This document shows positions 8,981 to 18,543 of a stretch of 37,815 nucleotides of DNA, in pieces; the stretch's first letter is position 1, and each line of letters opens with the position of its first letter. The stretch spans positions 1-37,815 of the forward strand of contig JAOAUD010000165.1 in the NCBI GenBank assembly GCA_030157755.1. Direction: 5' to 3'. The DNA comes from Candidatus Nanopelagicales bacterium. GTDB taxonomy: Bacteria > Actinomycetota > Actinomycetes > S36-B12 > UBA10799. The notes under the pieces are model-generated. The model was not told where the DNA came from, did no database searches, and saw only the letters and a list, made by a program, of their open reading frames with translations. The translations under genes were made by a program, and so were the position numbers.

Positions 8981-10086
8981 CGTCGGCGAATGTGCCTGAC
9001 CAAGGTCACCTGGATCTCCCCGTGATGCCGCCGGTTTCGCCGATGCTGGCCAAGCCTGCGAAAGCGATTCCGCTCGGTATGCACTATGAGGGGAAATGGG
9101 ACGGCTTTCGCGCGATCATCTTCCGCGACGGCGATGAGGTCGTGATCGGCTCTCGAAATGAGAAGCCCCTAACCCGCTACTTCCCTGAAGTTGTGGCACT
9201 TGCCCGAGCAGGACTGCCCGACAAATGTGTGGTCGACGGTGAAATTGTCATTGCGCGCGATGGACGTCTCGATTTTGATGCCCTGCTGAACCGCATTCAT
9301 CCAGCAGACTCGCGCGTGCGGCTGCTTGCTGAACAGACGCCTGCGCAGTTTGTTTCCTTCGATTTGCTCGCAATTGACGACCGGAATCTGATGTCTGAGG
9401 AATTCGGACTTCGCCGGGATCTCCTTGTGCAACGAGTGAGTGGTCGCAGCCCCGGGATCCATGTGACTCCCGCGACGCGTGATGCGGACACCGCCGCACT
9501 GTGGTTTGAGCAATTCGAGGGGGCCGGGCTCGACGGCATCATCGCCAAGTCCCTGTCGGGCGCTTATGAACCGAACAAACGCGCCATGATCAAGATCAAG
9601 CACGCGCGTACCGCGGACTGCGTCGTCGCTGGATTCCGATGGCACAAGTCAGGCGGCGTTGTCGGGTCGCTGCTCCTCGGGTTGTACGACGACCACGGCC
9701 AACTGCAACAGGTCGGCGTGAGTGCGTCCTTCACGATGGCCAAGCGTCAGGAGCTAGTTGACTTTCTTGCGCCCTATCTCATCGGGGAGGGTGAGCACGA
9801 GGGACATCCGTGGCTCGCTGACGTGGCTGAACAGGACGGCACCCGGGTTCCTGGCGGGCTGTCGCGCTGGAATGCGGGCAAGGATCTGTCCTGGCAGCCA
9901 CTGCGTCCCGAACTCGTCGTGGAGGTTTCCTACGACCACATGCAAGGCAACCGATTCCGGCATACGGCTGGTTTCCGCAACTGGCGTCCCGATCGCGATC
10001 CAGCGTCCTGTACGTACGAGCAACTCGAGATCCCGGTGAAGTTCTCGTTGTCAGACGTCTTTGGTGAAGAGCCACCGAGCAAGTAG
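8977..10086 (+). CDS. ATP-dependent DNA ligase (LigC/LigD ligase domain-like)
   Basis: Nucleotidyltransferase motif I YEGKWDGFRAIIF, VVDGEIVI, EGIIAK-like LDGIIAKSLSGAYEPNKRAMIKIKHARTADCVVAGFR. ATGA overlap with the upstream gene. Confidence 0.93.
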   Translation: MTSANVPDQGHLDLPVMPPVSPMLAKPAKAIPLGMHYEGKWDGFRAIIFRDGDEVVIGSRNEKPLTRYFPEVVALARAGLPDKCVVDGEIVIARDGRLDFDALLNRIHPADSRVRLLAEQTPAQFVSFDLLAIDDRNLMSEEFGLRRDLLVQRVSGRSPGIHVTPATRDADTAALWFEQFEGAGLDGIIAKSLSGAYEPNKRAMIKIKHARTADCVVAGFRWHKSGGVVGSLLLGLYDDHGQLQQVGVSASFTMAKRQELVDFLAPYLIGEGEHEGHPWLADVAEQDGTRVPGGLSRWNAGKDLSWQPLRPELVVEVSYDHMQGNRFRHTAGFRNWRPDRDPASCTYEQLEIPVKFSLSDVFGEEPPSK

Positions 10087-10851
10087 CGAGTCACCCGCTT
10101 CGATCAAAGATGCGAGCCTGGCAGTGGCATGCGGGTCTGCGTGCCCAGTGAGTCCCGGGTTGGGCGGGCTGCCCCGACCGACCACCAAGGGGCTGGTCGT
10201 CAGGCACAGGTCATCGACAAGACCTTCGTGCAGGAGATCGCCGAACAGAGTGGGGCCGCCCTCGCACAGCAGTCTGTGAAGTCCCAGACCAGCAAGCTGG
10301 TTGAGCGCATCGTGGAGATCAACGCCGTCCTCTCCAGCGATGAGGATGTCCGCGACAGTCTCCAAAGCGGTCACGTTGTCTTCCGGCGCCTGCGAACTGG
10401 TGACGACGATTGTGCGCGCGTCAGCGGGTGCCTCGGTGAACATTGGTGACCTCGGATCGAGCCGTCCCGAGGCGGTCACAACGACGAGCCGTGGTGGCAG
10501 GGTCAGGCCAGCTTCCTGGCGCAGATCAGTCATCGATTCGCGGACCTTCACTGGCCCGTAGCCCTCGGTTCTTGCTGTTCCGGCACCAACTAAAACGGCG
10601 TCGCACAGGGCCCGCAGCAGTGCAAAGACCCGCTTGTCGTCAGGGCTGGAAACACCGGCCGAGACTCCGCTTGAGTCCGCGACAGCTCCATCGATCGATG
10701 TCGCGAAGTTCGCGCGCAGCCAGGGTCGCGGTTCTTCGTGTTGACCCCAGGCGTAGAGGTTGGCAAGTTGACGGTCGGTGACCTCGTCGAGAACCTCGGG
10801 AACCAGTGCGCGCACGTCACCATCACACCAGGTTCGTTGCGCGGTAGCCAC
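10051..10851 (-). CDS. Pyrimidine reductase family protein (RibD C-terminal/DHFR-like)
   Basis: RPWLRANFATSIDGAVADSSGVS, DAVLVGAGTARTEGYGP, LLCEGGPTLFGDLLHEGLVDDLCLTTSPLVVG; GTG start. 3' end overlaps the ligase gene by 36 bp in convergent orientation. Confidence 0.88.
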   Translation of the reverse strand: MATAQRTWCDGDVRALVPEVLDEVTDRQLANLYAWGQHEEPRPWLRANFATSIDGAVADSSGVSAGVSSPDDKRVFALLRALCDAVLVGAGTARTEGYGPVKVRESMTDLRQEAGLTLPPRLVVVTASGRLDPRSPMFTEAPADARTIVVTSSQAPEDNVTALETVADILIAGEDGVDLHDALNQLAGLGLHRLLCEGGPTLFGDLLHEGLVDDLCLTTSPLVVGRGSPPNPGLTGHADPHATARLASLIEAGDSLLARWLFTKDV

Positions 10852-10924
10852 TATGGGCGATCACACACCGTTGTCATCCCCGGGCGATCTATGAATGGCC
10901 GACAGTTGGGGTTAGCCTTGTTGC

Positions 10925-11314
10925 GTGTCTAGCACCACGGAAGATGGAACGCTGCGTCGGCTCTGGCGTCGGCTTGGTTCAAGCGATGAGCAGATCGAGG
11001 CGGCGGAACTTCAGGAGTCGTCGCGCACCGCAGGTGCGACGGCTATCGACAACTGCAACTGTGGTGATGTCGTGACCGTGGCTGGACCACTGAGGTCCGT
11101 CACATTAAAGCCGGCAGAAAGCCTTCCTTCGGTTGAGGCGGAAATCTACGATGGCTCCGGTCGCGTGGTACTCGTGTGGATGGGACGCCGCCACATTGCC
11201 GGAATTGATCCCGGCCGGGTTTTGGTCGCGACGGGTCGAATGAATCTCATCGACGGTCAGCGCGTCATGTACAACCCGCGATACAGCCTCCGCGCGATCG
11301 CGGCGGGCGAGTAG
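10925..11314 (+). CDS. OB-fold nucleic acid binding domain protein
   Basis: GTG start; CGDVVTVAGPLRSVTLKPAESLPSVEAEIYDGSGRVVLVWMGRRHIAGIDPGRVLVATGR; position matches the conserved actinobacterial block (Rv2694c-like). Confidence 0.8.
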   Translation: MSSTTEDGTLRRLWRRLGSSDEQIEAAELQESSRTAGATAIDNCNCGDVVTVAGPLRSVTLKPAESLPSVEAEIYDGSGRVVLVWMGRRHIAGIDPGRVLVATGRMNLIDGQRVMYNPRYSLRAIAAGE

Positions 11315-11320
11315 TAGTCC

Positions 11321-12136
11321 GTGACAGCACCCATGGAGGGGGCTGACCCTTCGCGCCCCGAGATCGCGTCGGACGATGATTCGTCGACCCAAGATTCGTT
11401 GACGAAGAGTGCAATGCCGCTGCCTGGACCGATTGGTTCGTTGGGCGAAGAGCTTCGCAGTGACATCCCGATCCAAAACAGCATGCTTGCCGACGCGATC
11501 GGTGGTTGGCGCGGAATCATTGACTCAAGCCTGCCATCGCTGGTCTTTGTCATCGCCTACCTCACGACGTCGCAGAACCTGACGATCTCAATTTGGTGCG
11601 CGCTCGGAGCGGGCGCTGTTATCGCACTGTGGCGATTGCTTCGGCGGCAGAGTTTGCAGCAGGTTTTGGGTGGGTTCGGCGGAGTTGCACTGTCAGCGTT
11701 CATCGCGGGTCGCACGGGCAACGCCGCGGACTTCTTCCTGCCCGGATTGTTGATCAACCTCGCGTACGGCCTGGCCTTCGCGATTTCAGCCCTCGTGCGT
11801 TGGCCGTTGGTTGGCCTGGGAGTTGGTGCGGCGACTGGCGACCTGACCGGCTGGCGCAAGGACCCGCAGCTGAGGCGCGCGTACTACATCGCGACTTGGC
11901 TCTGGGCAGGAATGTTCGGCCTCAAGCTCGCGGTTCAGTTGCCGCTGTACTTCGCTGAACTTGTTGGCGCGCTTGGAATTGCCAAGATCGTCATGGGCTG
12001 GCCGCTGATGCTCATCGTCGGTCTCATCACCTACCGACTCGTGAAACCAGCTCTCGCCGCCTACCACCGTCGGCAGCGCGAGGAAGACTCGCAGTCGGAC
12101 ACCTTCACGGCCGTGGAGTCTGAAGAACCTCGCTAG
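11321..12136 (+). CDS. DUF3159 domain membrane protein
   Basis: Multiple hydrophobic helices; LGGFGGVALSAFIAGRTGNAADFFLPGLLINLAYGLAFAISALVRWPLVGL; follows the OB-fold gene and precedes trkA-like genes, as in actinobacteria. Confidence 0.82.
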   Translation: MTAPMEGADPSRPEIASDDDSSTQDSLTKSAMPLPGPIGSLGEELRSDIPIQNSMLADAIGGWRGIIDSSLPSLVFVIAYLTTSQNLTISIWCALGAGAVIALWRLLRRQSLQQVLGGFGGVALSAFIAGRTGNAADFFLPGLLINLAYGLAFAISALVRWPLVGLGVGAATGDLTGWRKDPQLRRAYYIATWLWAGMFGLKLAVQLPLYFAELVGALGIAKIVMGWPLMLIVGLITYRLVKPALAAYHRRQREEDSQSDTFTAVESEEPR

Positions 12137-12160
12137 GTCGCCGCCCTCGCTACTCGGCCA

Positions 12161-12817
12161 TCAGTCAGCGAGCAGATTCTCCAACGCTTCCTCTTGATCC
12201 TCGGCGCTAACGAACAGCAGCTCGTCGCCGGCTTCTAGGGTGTCGTCAGGCGTCGGGGTGATAACTCGACCGCCACGAACGATCGCGACCAACGCGGTGT
12301 CCATTGGCCAGACAACTGTGTCGACACGATTGCCGACCACCCGCGACTCCGGTGACAACGTCAATTCGACGAGGTTCGCGTCTCCCTGACGGAATGTCAT
12401 CAACCGAACCAAATCTCCGACCGTGACCGCTTCCTCGACTAGAGCCGACAGCATCCGCGGAGTCGAGACAGCAACGTCGACGCCCCATGAGTCGTCGAAC
12501 AGCCATTCGTTCTTTGGGTGGTTAACACGGGCGACCACACGTGGCACCCCGTACTCGGTCTTAGCGAGCAGCGATACCACCAAGTTCACCTTGTCGTCGC
12601 CTGTCGCGGCCACAACAACCTGGCAGCTAGGCAGTCCGGCCTCGTCGAGGGCCGAGATTTCACAAGCATCGGCGACGAGGACAGCGGCACCGCTGACTGC
12701 ACCCTGCTTCGCCTTCGCCGCGTTTTTATCGAGAAGTAGCACTTCGTGATTGTTGGCGATGAGTTCGCGGGCGATTGAACGTCCCACCTTGCCTGCACCT
12801 GCGATTGCAACCTTCAT
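12161..12817 (-). CDS. TrkA-N/TrkA-C (RCK/KTN) potassium uptake regulatory protein
   Basis: MKVAIAGAGKVGRSIARELIANNHEVLLLDKN Rossmann motif; C-terminal TrkA-C ITPTPDDTLEAGDELLFVS. Confidence 0.92.
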   Translation of the reverse strand: MKVAIAGAGKVGRSIARELIANNHEVLLLDKNAAKAKQGAVSGAAVLVADACEISALDEAGLPSCQVVVAATGDDKVNLVVSLLAKTEYGVPRVVARVNHPKNEWLFDDSWGVDVAVSTPRMLSALVEEAVTVGDLVRLMTFRQGDANLVELTLSPESRVVGNRVDTVVWPMDTALVAIVRGGRVITPTPDDTLEAGDELLFVSAEDQEEALENLLAD

Positions 12818-13479
12818 GACTGCCTCTCTGCACCGGCATTGGCGGTTTCGACGAGCGCGGCTTTGTCATCCGGGTGGCACAGCACGTGCAGGAGATCGCC
12901 CTCTTGCAGAACGGTCATTTCGTCGGTCAACATCGCTTGGCCGTAGCGAGTGATGAAGGCGACCCGGGCTCCCGTGCCGCGGATCACGCTGACCGCTGGC
13001 GAACCGATCCAGTTCGGGTTGAAGGCGACTTCGGCGAGCACGAGTGTTCCTGTGGAATCCCGCCACTCTTCAATGGCACCGCTTGGGTCAATCCGGCGCA
13101 GGATCTGCCCGGCGGTCCAGGCCACGGTTGCGACAGTAGGGATACCTAGGCGTTCATAGATCTCAGCGCGGCGGGGATCGTAGATTCGAGCGACGACGGT
13201 CTCAACTCCGAACGTCTCGCGTGCGACGCGCGCGGCAATGATGTTTGAGTTGTCGCCGCTGCTGACTGCTGCGAATGCGCTTGCCTCTTCAATGCCGGCT
13301 TGCATGAGTGCATCACGGTCGAAACCGATTGCTGCGATTGTCTTGCCACGGAAGTTCGATCCGAGCCGTCGAAATGCTTCAGGGTCTTGGTCAATGACAG
13401 TGACTGAGCGACCCATTTGATCGAGTTTGTTGGCTAGTCGGGATCCAACGCGACCACAACCCATGATGACGATGTGCAC
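12814..13479 (-). CDS. TrkA-N/TrkA-C (RCK/KTN) potassium uptake regulatory protein
   Basis: MHIVIMGCGRVGSRLANKLDQMGRSVTVIDQD; ATVAWTAGQILRRIDPS; 4-nt overlap with the downstream paralogue (CeoB/CeoC-like arrangement). Confidence 0.92.
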   Translation of the reverse strand: MHIVIMGCGRVGSRLANKLDQMGRSVTVIDQDPEAFRRLGSNFRGKTIAAIGFDRDALMQAGIEEASAFAAVSSGDNSNIIAARVARETFGVETVVARIYDPRRAEIYERLGIPTVATVAWTAGQILRRIDPSGAIEEWRDSTGTLVLAEVAFNPNWIGSPAVSVIRGTGARVAFITRYGQAMLTDEMTVLQEGDLLHVLCHPDDKAALVETANAGAERQS

Positions 13480-13545
13480 AAGTAATGACGCTACACGCCT
13501 GCCCGTAGCGCGCGCGCCCTCACCTGAGGCATAACATCATCCGAC

Positions 13546-15612
13546 GTGGCATCAGTAACAGGCCCAGCGAAGCGATTTTTCTTCGGCCGGGCCCTGCGCA
13601 GCGAGAATATTCACTCGACGCTGCTCCCAAAGCGCATCGCGTTGCCGGTGTTCGCATCCGATGCGCTGTCCTCCAACGCTTATGCCACCCAAGAGATCCT
13701 GCTCATGCTGTCAGTGGGTGGTGTGGCGCTCTACAGCTTCACACCGTGGGTCGCCCTCGGCGTGATCTTGGTGTTCTTCGTTGTGGTGGCGTCGTATCGC
13801 CAGAACGTTCGTGCGTACCCAAGTGGTGGTGGGGACTACGAGGTGGTCTCCACAAACCTTGGTGAACGCGCTGGGGTATTCGTTGCAAGCGCCCTAATGG
13901 TTGATTACGTGATGACGGTGGCTGTGTCGATCTCGTCGGCAGTGGCGAACATCGCGTCGGCTTTTCCGCCAGTCGGCAAGCAGGCAGTCATCGTCGCTGT
14001 GGGTCTCATCGTGATCATGACGCTGATGAACCTGCGCGGGGTTCGCGAATCCGGGACGGCTTTTGCGATCCCAACCTACGGGTTCATCGTGGGGATCTTC
14101 GCAATGGTCGCCTGGGGAATTTGGCAGATCTCCGACGGCACGATTCCGCAAGCGGAAAGTGCGACCTGGGAAATTGAGCCTGAGACCACGGCAAGTGGTG
14201 CACTGCTGATCTTCCTGCTGGCGCGCGCCTTCTCGTCCGGTACTACCGCGCTGACAGGTATCGAGGCCATCGCGAACGGAGTTCCGGCCTTCAAGAAGCC
14301 GAAGTCCAAGAACGCCGCGACCACTCTGCTCCTGCTCGGCGTGATTTCGATGTCGATGTTCGCGGCGATTACCTGGTTGGCGATGGTCACCAATGTGCGG
14401 GTCACCGAACACAACGAGAACCTGATCGGCCTGCCACCCGGCCAGGAACAGAAGACGGTGATCGCCCAGGTCTCGCAGGCGGTCTTCTCGGACTTCCAGC
14501 CAGGGTATTTGTACATCTCGATCATGACTGCGCTGATCCTGGTGCTTGCCGCCAACACTGCCTTCAACGGTTTCCCTGTCTTGGGATCGGTGTTGGCGCG
14601 TGACGGCTACCTCCCGCGTCAGCTGCACACTCGCGGAGATCGCCTTGCTTTCAGCAACGGCATCATCTTCTTGGCGGGTGCGGCGACGGTCCTTGTTGTC
14701 GTGTACGACGCAAGCGTGTCGAGCTTGATCCAGCTCTATGTCCTCGGTGTGTTTGTGTCATTTACTTTGAGCCAGATCGGCATGGTCAAGCATTGGAATC
14801 GACACCTGCGTGAGGAGACAAATCCGAAAGAGCGCCGTCGGATGAAGCGCTCGCGGGTGATCAACACAGTCGGGTTCCTCATGACCGGCTCGGTGCTGAT
14901 CATCGTCCTAGCGACGAAGTTCACCCATGGCGCTTACCTCGTGGTCATCGCAATGCCGATCCTCTACTTGATCATGCGTTCGGTTCGCAAGCACTACGAC
15001 CGAGTCGCCGCGGAACTCGAGACCCCTGCAGACGAAAAGGTCACGTTGCCCAGCCGGGTCCACGCGATCGTCCTGGTCTCGAAGATTCACAAGCCGACGC
15101 TGCGTGCGCTTGCATATGCGCGGGCAAGTCGGCCGTCGACGCTGGAAGGCGTCACAGTTTCCGTCGATCCGGGGGACACAAAGGAGATGGCGGCGGACTG
15201 GGAACGTCGCGGCATTTCCGTGCCATTGAAGATCCTCGATTCTCCCTACCGGGAGATCACTCGGCCGATCGTTGAGTACGTCCGTGGTCTGCGCAGGGCA
15301 AGTCCGCGCGATCTGGTGACCGTCTACATCCCCGAATACGTGGTCGGGCACTGGTGGGAGAACCTGCTGCATAACCAATCCGCGCTTCGTCTCAAGACCA
15401 GACTTCGGTTCACTCCCGGCGTCATGGTTGTGAGCGTTCCGTGGCAGTTGATTTCCAGCGAACGCATTGCTGATGAGCCGGTGCCGAATGCGCCCGGTGC
15501 CGTGCGACGAGGTGAACCACAAGCGGTCGTCGCCGAGGCCTACGTGGCTGAGCAGTACGGAACTCCGCCGGTTGACCCGCCCGATCCAGCGGACTTGCCT
15601 TCCGGTCGCTAA
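13546..15612 (+). CDS. APC superfamily permease, KimA/YdaO-like (probable K+ transporter)
   Basis: GTG start, 688 aa. SDALSSNAYATQEIL, SYRQNVRAYPSGGGDYEVVSTNLGERAGVFVASALMVDYVMTVAVSISSAVANIASAFP; long cytosolic C-terminal domain. Confidence 0.85.
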   Translation: MASVTGPAKRFFFGRALRSENIHSTLLPKRIALPVFASDALSSNAYATQEILLMLSVGGVALYSFTPWVALGVILVFFVVVASYRQNVRAYPSGGGDYEVVSTNLGERAGVFVASALMVDYVMTVAVSISSAVANIASAFPPVGKQAVIVAVGLIVIMTLMNLRGVRESGTAFAIPTYGFIVGIFAMVAWGIWQISDGTIPQAESATWEIEPETTASGALLIFLLARAFSSGTTALTGIEAIANGVPAFKKPKSKNAATTLLLLGVISMSMFAAITWLAMVTNVRVTEHNENLIGLPPGQEQKTVIAQVSQAVFSDFQPGYLYISIMTALILVLAANTAFNGFPVLGSVLARDGYLPRQLHTRGDRLAFSNGIIFLAGAATVLVVVYDASVSSLIQLYVLGVFVSFTLSQIGMVKHWNRHLREETNPKERRRMKRSRVINTVGFLMTGSVLIIVLATKFTHGAYLVVIAMPILYLIMRSVRKHYDRVAAELETPADEKVTLPSRVHAIVLVSKIHKPTLRALAYARASRPSTLEGVTVSVDPGDTKEMAADWERRGISVPLKILDSPYREITRPIVEYVRGLRRASPRDLVTVYIPEYVVGHWWENLLHNQSALRLKTRLRFTPGVMVVSVPWQLISSERIADEPVPNAPGAVRRGEPQAVVAEAYVAEQYGTPPVDPPDPADLPSGR

Positions 15613-15693
15613 CACGGCGCAAACGACCTTCGACTAGATTTGCCCCGAGCGCAGTGACACCAGCTGCCAAGACGTCGAGGTGAGGAACCGCAG

Positions 15694-18480
15694 ATGGCGA
15701 GTAAGGACAGTTTCGGGGCCCGTTCTGAATTGACAGTCAATGGGACGAGTCATGAGATCTTCCGGATCAGCGCCGTTGAGGGATCGCAGCGGCTGCCCTA
15801 CTCGCACAAAGTGTTGCTTGAGAACCTCCTGCGGACTGAGGATGGCGCGAACGTCACCGCCGATCAGATTCGTGCCCTCGGCAATTGGGACGCGAGTGCA
15901 CAACCCACCGAGGAGATCCAGTTCACGCCAGCACGCGTGATCATGCAGGACTTCACCGGAGTGCCGTGTGTTGTGGACCTGGCGACCATGCGCGAGGCGG
16001 TCGCAGAACTCGGCGGCGACGCAGCTCAGATCAACCCGCTTGCTCCCGCTGAACTCGTCATCGACCACTCCGTCATTGCGGACTTCTTCGGGACCCACGC
16101 GGCGCTGGATCTCAATGTCGCGCTGGAATACGAACGCAATGAGGAGCGCTACAAGTTCCTGCGTTGGGGCCAGAGTGCCTTCGACGAATTTAAGGTCGTC
16201 CCGCCCGGAACCGGGATCGTCCACCAGGTCAATATCGAATCGCTCGCCCGTGTGGTCATGACTCGCAATGGTCAGGCGTACCCGGACACCTGCGTTGGTA
16301 CTGACTCTCACACGACGATGGTGAATGGACTCGGCGTCTTGGGCTGGGGTGTCGGTGGCATCGAGGCTGAAGCAGCGATGCTGGGTCAGCCAGTGTCGAT
16401 GCTGATCCCTCGGGTCGTTGGCTTCAAGCTCTCTGGCGAGTTGCCGTCGGGTGCGACCGCGACTGACCTCGTCCTCACGATCACTGAACTCCTGCGTGAG
16501 CATGGCGTTGTTGGCAAGTTCGTCGAGTTCTATGGCGAAGGCGTTTCGAGCGTCCCGTTGGCAAATCGCGCGACGATCGGCAACATGAGCCCGGAGTACG
16601 GCTCAACCGCAGCCATCTTCCCGATTGATGCTGAGACAGTGCGGTACCTGCGGATGACCGGACGCACTGATGATCAGTTGGCGCTGGTTGAGGCCTACGC
16701 CAAGGAGCAAGGCCTCTGGCACGATCCGGCGGCGAACTCGACGTACTCCGAAAGCCTGGAACTTGACCTCAGCACCGTGGTGCCGTCGCTCGCGGGTCCA
16801 AAGCGACCCCAGGATCGAATCCCGTTGAGCGAGTCGAAGGAGGCATTCCGCGCCGCCCTCGCAGACTACGCCGAGCCGACCGCGCTGACGGCCGTCGATG
16901 AGGCTGATCGGGAGTCGTTCCCGGCATCGGATCCGCCCGCGATTGATGCAACCGCAGCCAATGGCCACGCACATGTGGCAGTGGCTACTGCGACTGGGCG
17001 TCCCACGAAGCCAACTGAGCTGACGCTTGCTGACGGAACCTCCATGACGATCGATCATGGCGCTGTGGTCATCGCCGCCATCACTTCGTGTACCAACACG
17101 TCGAACCCATCGGTGATGCTCGGTGCCGGGCTCTTGGCCAAGAATGCGGTCGAGCGCGGATTGACCCGCAAGCCGTGGGTGAAGACAACGTTGGCCCCCG
17201 GTTCAAAGGTCGTGACCGACTACTACGAGAAGTCAGGACTCACGCCCTACTTGGACAAGCTCGGGTTCGATCTTGTGGGCTACGGCTGCACCACGTGCAT
17301 CGGAAACTCGGGGCCACTGCAACCGGAGATCTCAGCCGCCGTCAATGATTCTGACCTCGCGGCGGTGTCGGTGCTCAGTGGTAACCGGAACTTTGAGGGA
17401 CGAATCAATCCCGACGTCAAGATGAACTACCTGGCCTCGCCACCGCTTGTTGTTGCGTATGCCCTGGCCGGAACGATGGACATCGACCTCGCCACCGAAC
17501 CTCTCGGAACTGACCCAACAGGCCAGCCGGTATTCCTCAAGGACATCTGGCCGAGCGCACAGGACATTCAGGCAGTCGTCGAGCAGGCGATCGATGCCGA
17601 CATGTTCACGCGGCGGTACGCAGATGTCTTCGCGGGGGACCAGCACTGGCAGTCGCTAGCCACTCCTGATGGTCAGACGTTCGATTGGGATCCGCAATCC
17701 ACCTACGTGCGCAAGCCTCCTTACTTCGACGGAATGTCGGCGCAACCATCGCCCGTTACGGATGTCGCCGGTGCCCGCGTGCTGGCAAAACTCGGGGACT
17801 CGGTCACCACTGACCACATTTCGCCAGCGGGTTCGATCAAGGCGGATACTCCGGCCGGGAGGTACCTGGCGGAACACGGCGTGGAACGCAAGGACTTCAA
17901 CTCGTATGGGTCACGTCGCGGCAACCACGAAGTCATGATCCGTGGCACGTTCGCGAACATTCGCCTTCGCAACCAACTCGTGCCAGGCGTGGAGGGTGGC
18001 TACACCCGCGACTTCACCTTGCCGGATGCACCTCAGACCTTCATCTACGACGCAGCACAGTCGTACGCACGCGACGGCATCCCGCTGGTCATTTTGGCGG
18101 GCAAGGAGTACGGGTCTGGGTCATCGCGCGACTGGGCCGCAAAGGGCACATCACTTCTCGGTGTACGGGTTGTGATCGCACAGTCGTACGAGCGGATCCA
18201 CCGTTCCAACCTGATCGGGATGGGTGTGTTGCCCCTGCAGTTCCCCGAAGGTGAGACTGCGGACTCACTGGGGCTCACTGGTGAGGAGACGATCAGTGTC
18301 ACCGGGATCACCGAACTCAACGAGGGTTCAACTCCCGCGACGGTGTCAGTCAGCGCGACCAAGCCAGACGGAACCGTGACCTCGTTCGATGCGGTGGTGC
18401 GAATCGACACCCCGGGTGAAGCCGACTACTACCGCAACGGCGGCATCCTCCAGTTCGTTTTGCGCTCACTACTCGCCTAG
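15694..18480 (+). CDS. acnA: Aconitate hydratase A
   Basis: 928 aa; [108 protein letters not shown]. Confidence 0.97.
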   Translation: MASKDSFGARSELTVNGTSHEIFRISAVEGSQRLPYSHKVLLENLLRTEDGANVTADQIRALGNWDASAQPTEEIQFTPARVIMQDFTGVPCVVDLATMREAVAELGGDAAQINPLAPAELVIDHSVIADFFGTHAALDLNVALEYERNEERYKFLRWGQSAFDEFKVVPPGTGIVHQVNIESLARVVMTRNGQAYPDTCVGTDSHTTMVNGLGVLGWGVGGIEAEAAMLGQPVSMLIPRVVGFKLSGELPSGATATDLVLTITELLREHGVVGKFVEFYGEGVSSVPLANRATIGNMSPEYGSTAAIFPIDAETVRYLRMTGRTDDQLALVEAYAKEQGLWHDPAANSTYSESLELDLSTVVPSLAGPKRPQDRIPLSESKEAFRAALADYAEPTALTAVDEADRESFPASDPPAIDATAANGHAHVAVATATGRPTKPTELTLADGTSMTIDHGAVVIAAITSCTNTSNPSVMLGAGLLAKNAVERGLTRKPWVKTTLAPGSKVVTDYYEKSGLTPYLDKLGFDLVGYGCTTCIGNSGPLQPEISAAVNDSDLAAVSVLSGNRNFEGRINPDVKMNYLASPPLVVAYALAGTMDIDLATEPLGTDPTGQPVFLKDIWPSAQDIQAVVEQAIDADMFTRRYADVFAGDQHWQSLATPDGQTFDWDPQSTYVRKPPYFDGMSAQPSPVTDVAGARVLAKLGDSVTTDHISPAGSIKADTPAGRYLAEHGVERKDFNSYGSRRGNHEVMIRGTFANIRLRNQLVPGVEGGYTRDFTLPDAPQTFIYDAAQSYARDGIPLVILAGKEYGSGSSRDWAAKGTSLLGVRVVIAQSYERIHRSNLIGMGVLPLQFPEGETADSLGLTGEETISVTGITELNEGSTPATVSVSATKPDGTVTSFDAVVRIDTPGEADYYRNGGILQFVLRSLLA

Positions 18481-18543
18481 CCGAACGGCTCGTTTGTGGG
18501 CCTACACTTGCCAGACACACACCAATAGGCGAAGGGAACCGGC

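Noticed and set aside
13894-16503. Long minus-strand ORFs 13894..14628, 14908..15615 and 15634..16503 antisense to the permease and aconitase
   Set aside because: Composition is typical of the antisense frame of high-GC genes (His/Arg/Asp rich, no domains), while the plus-strand frames are clear known families.
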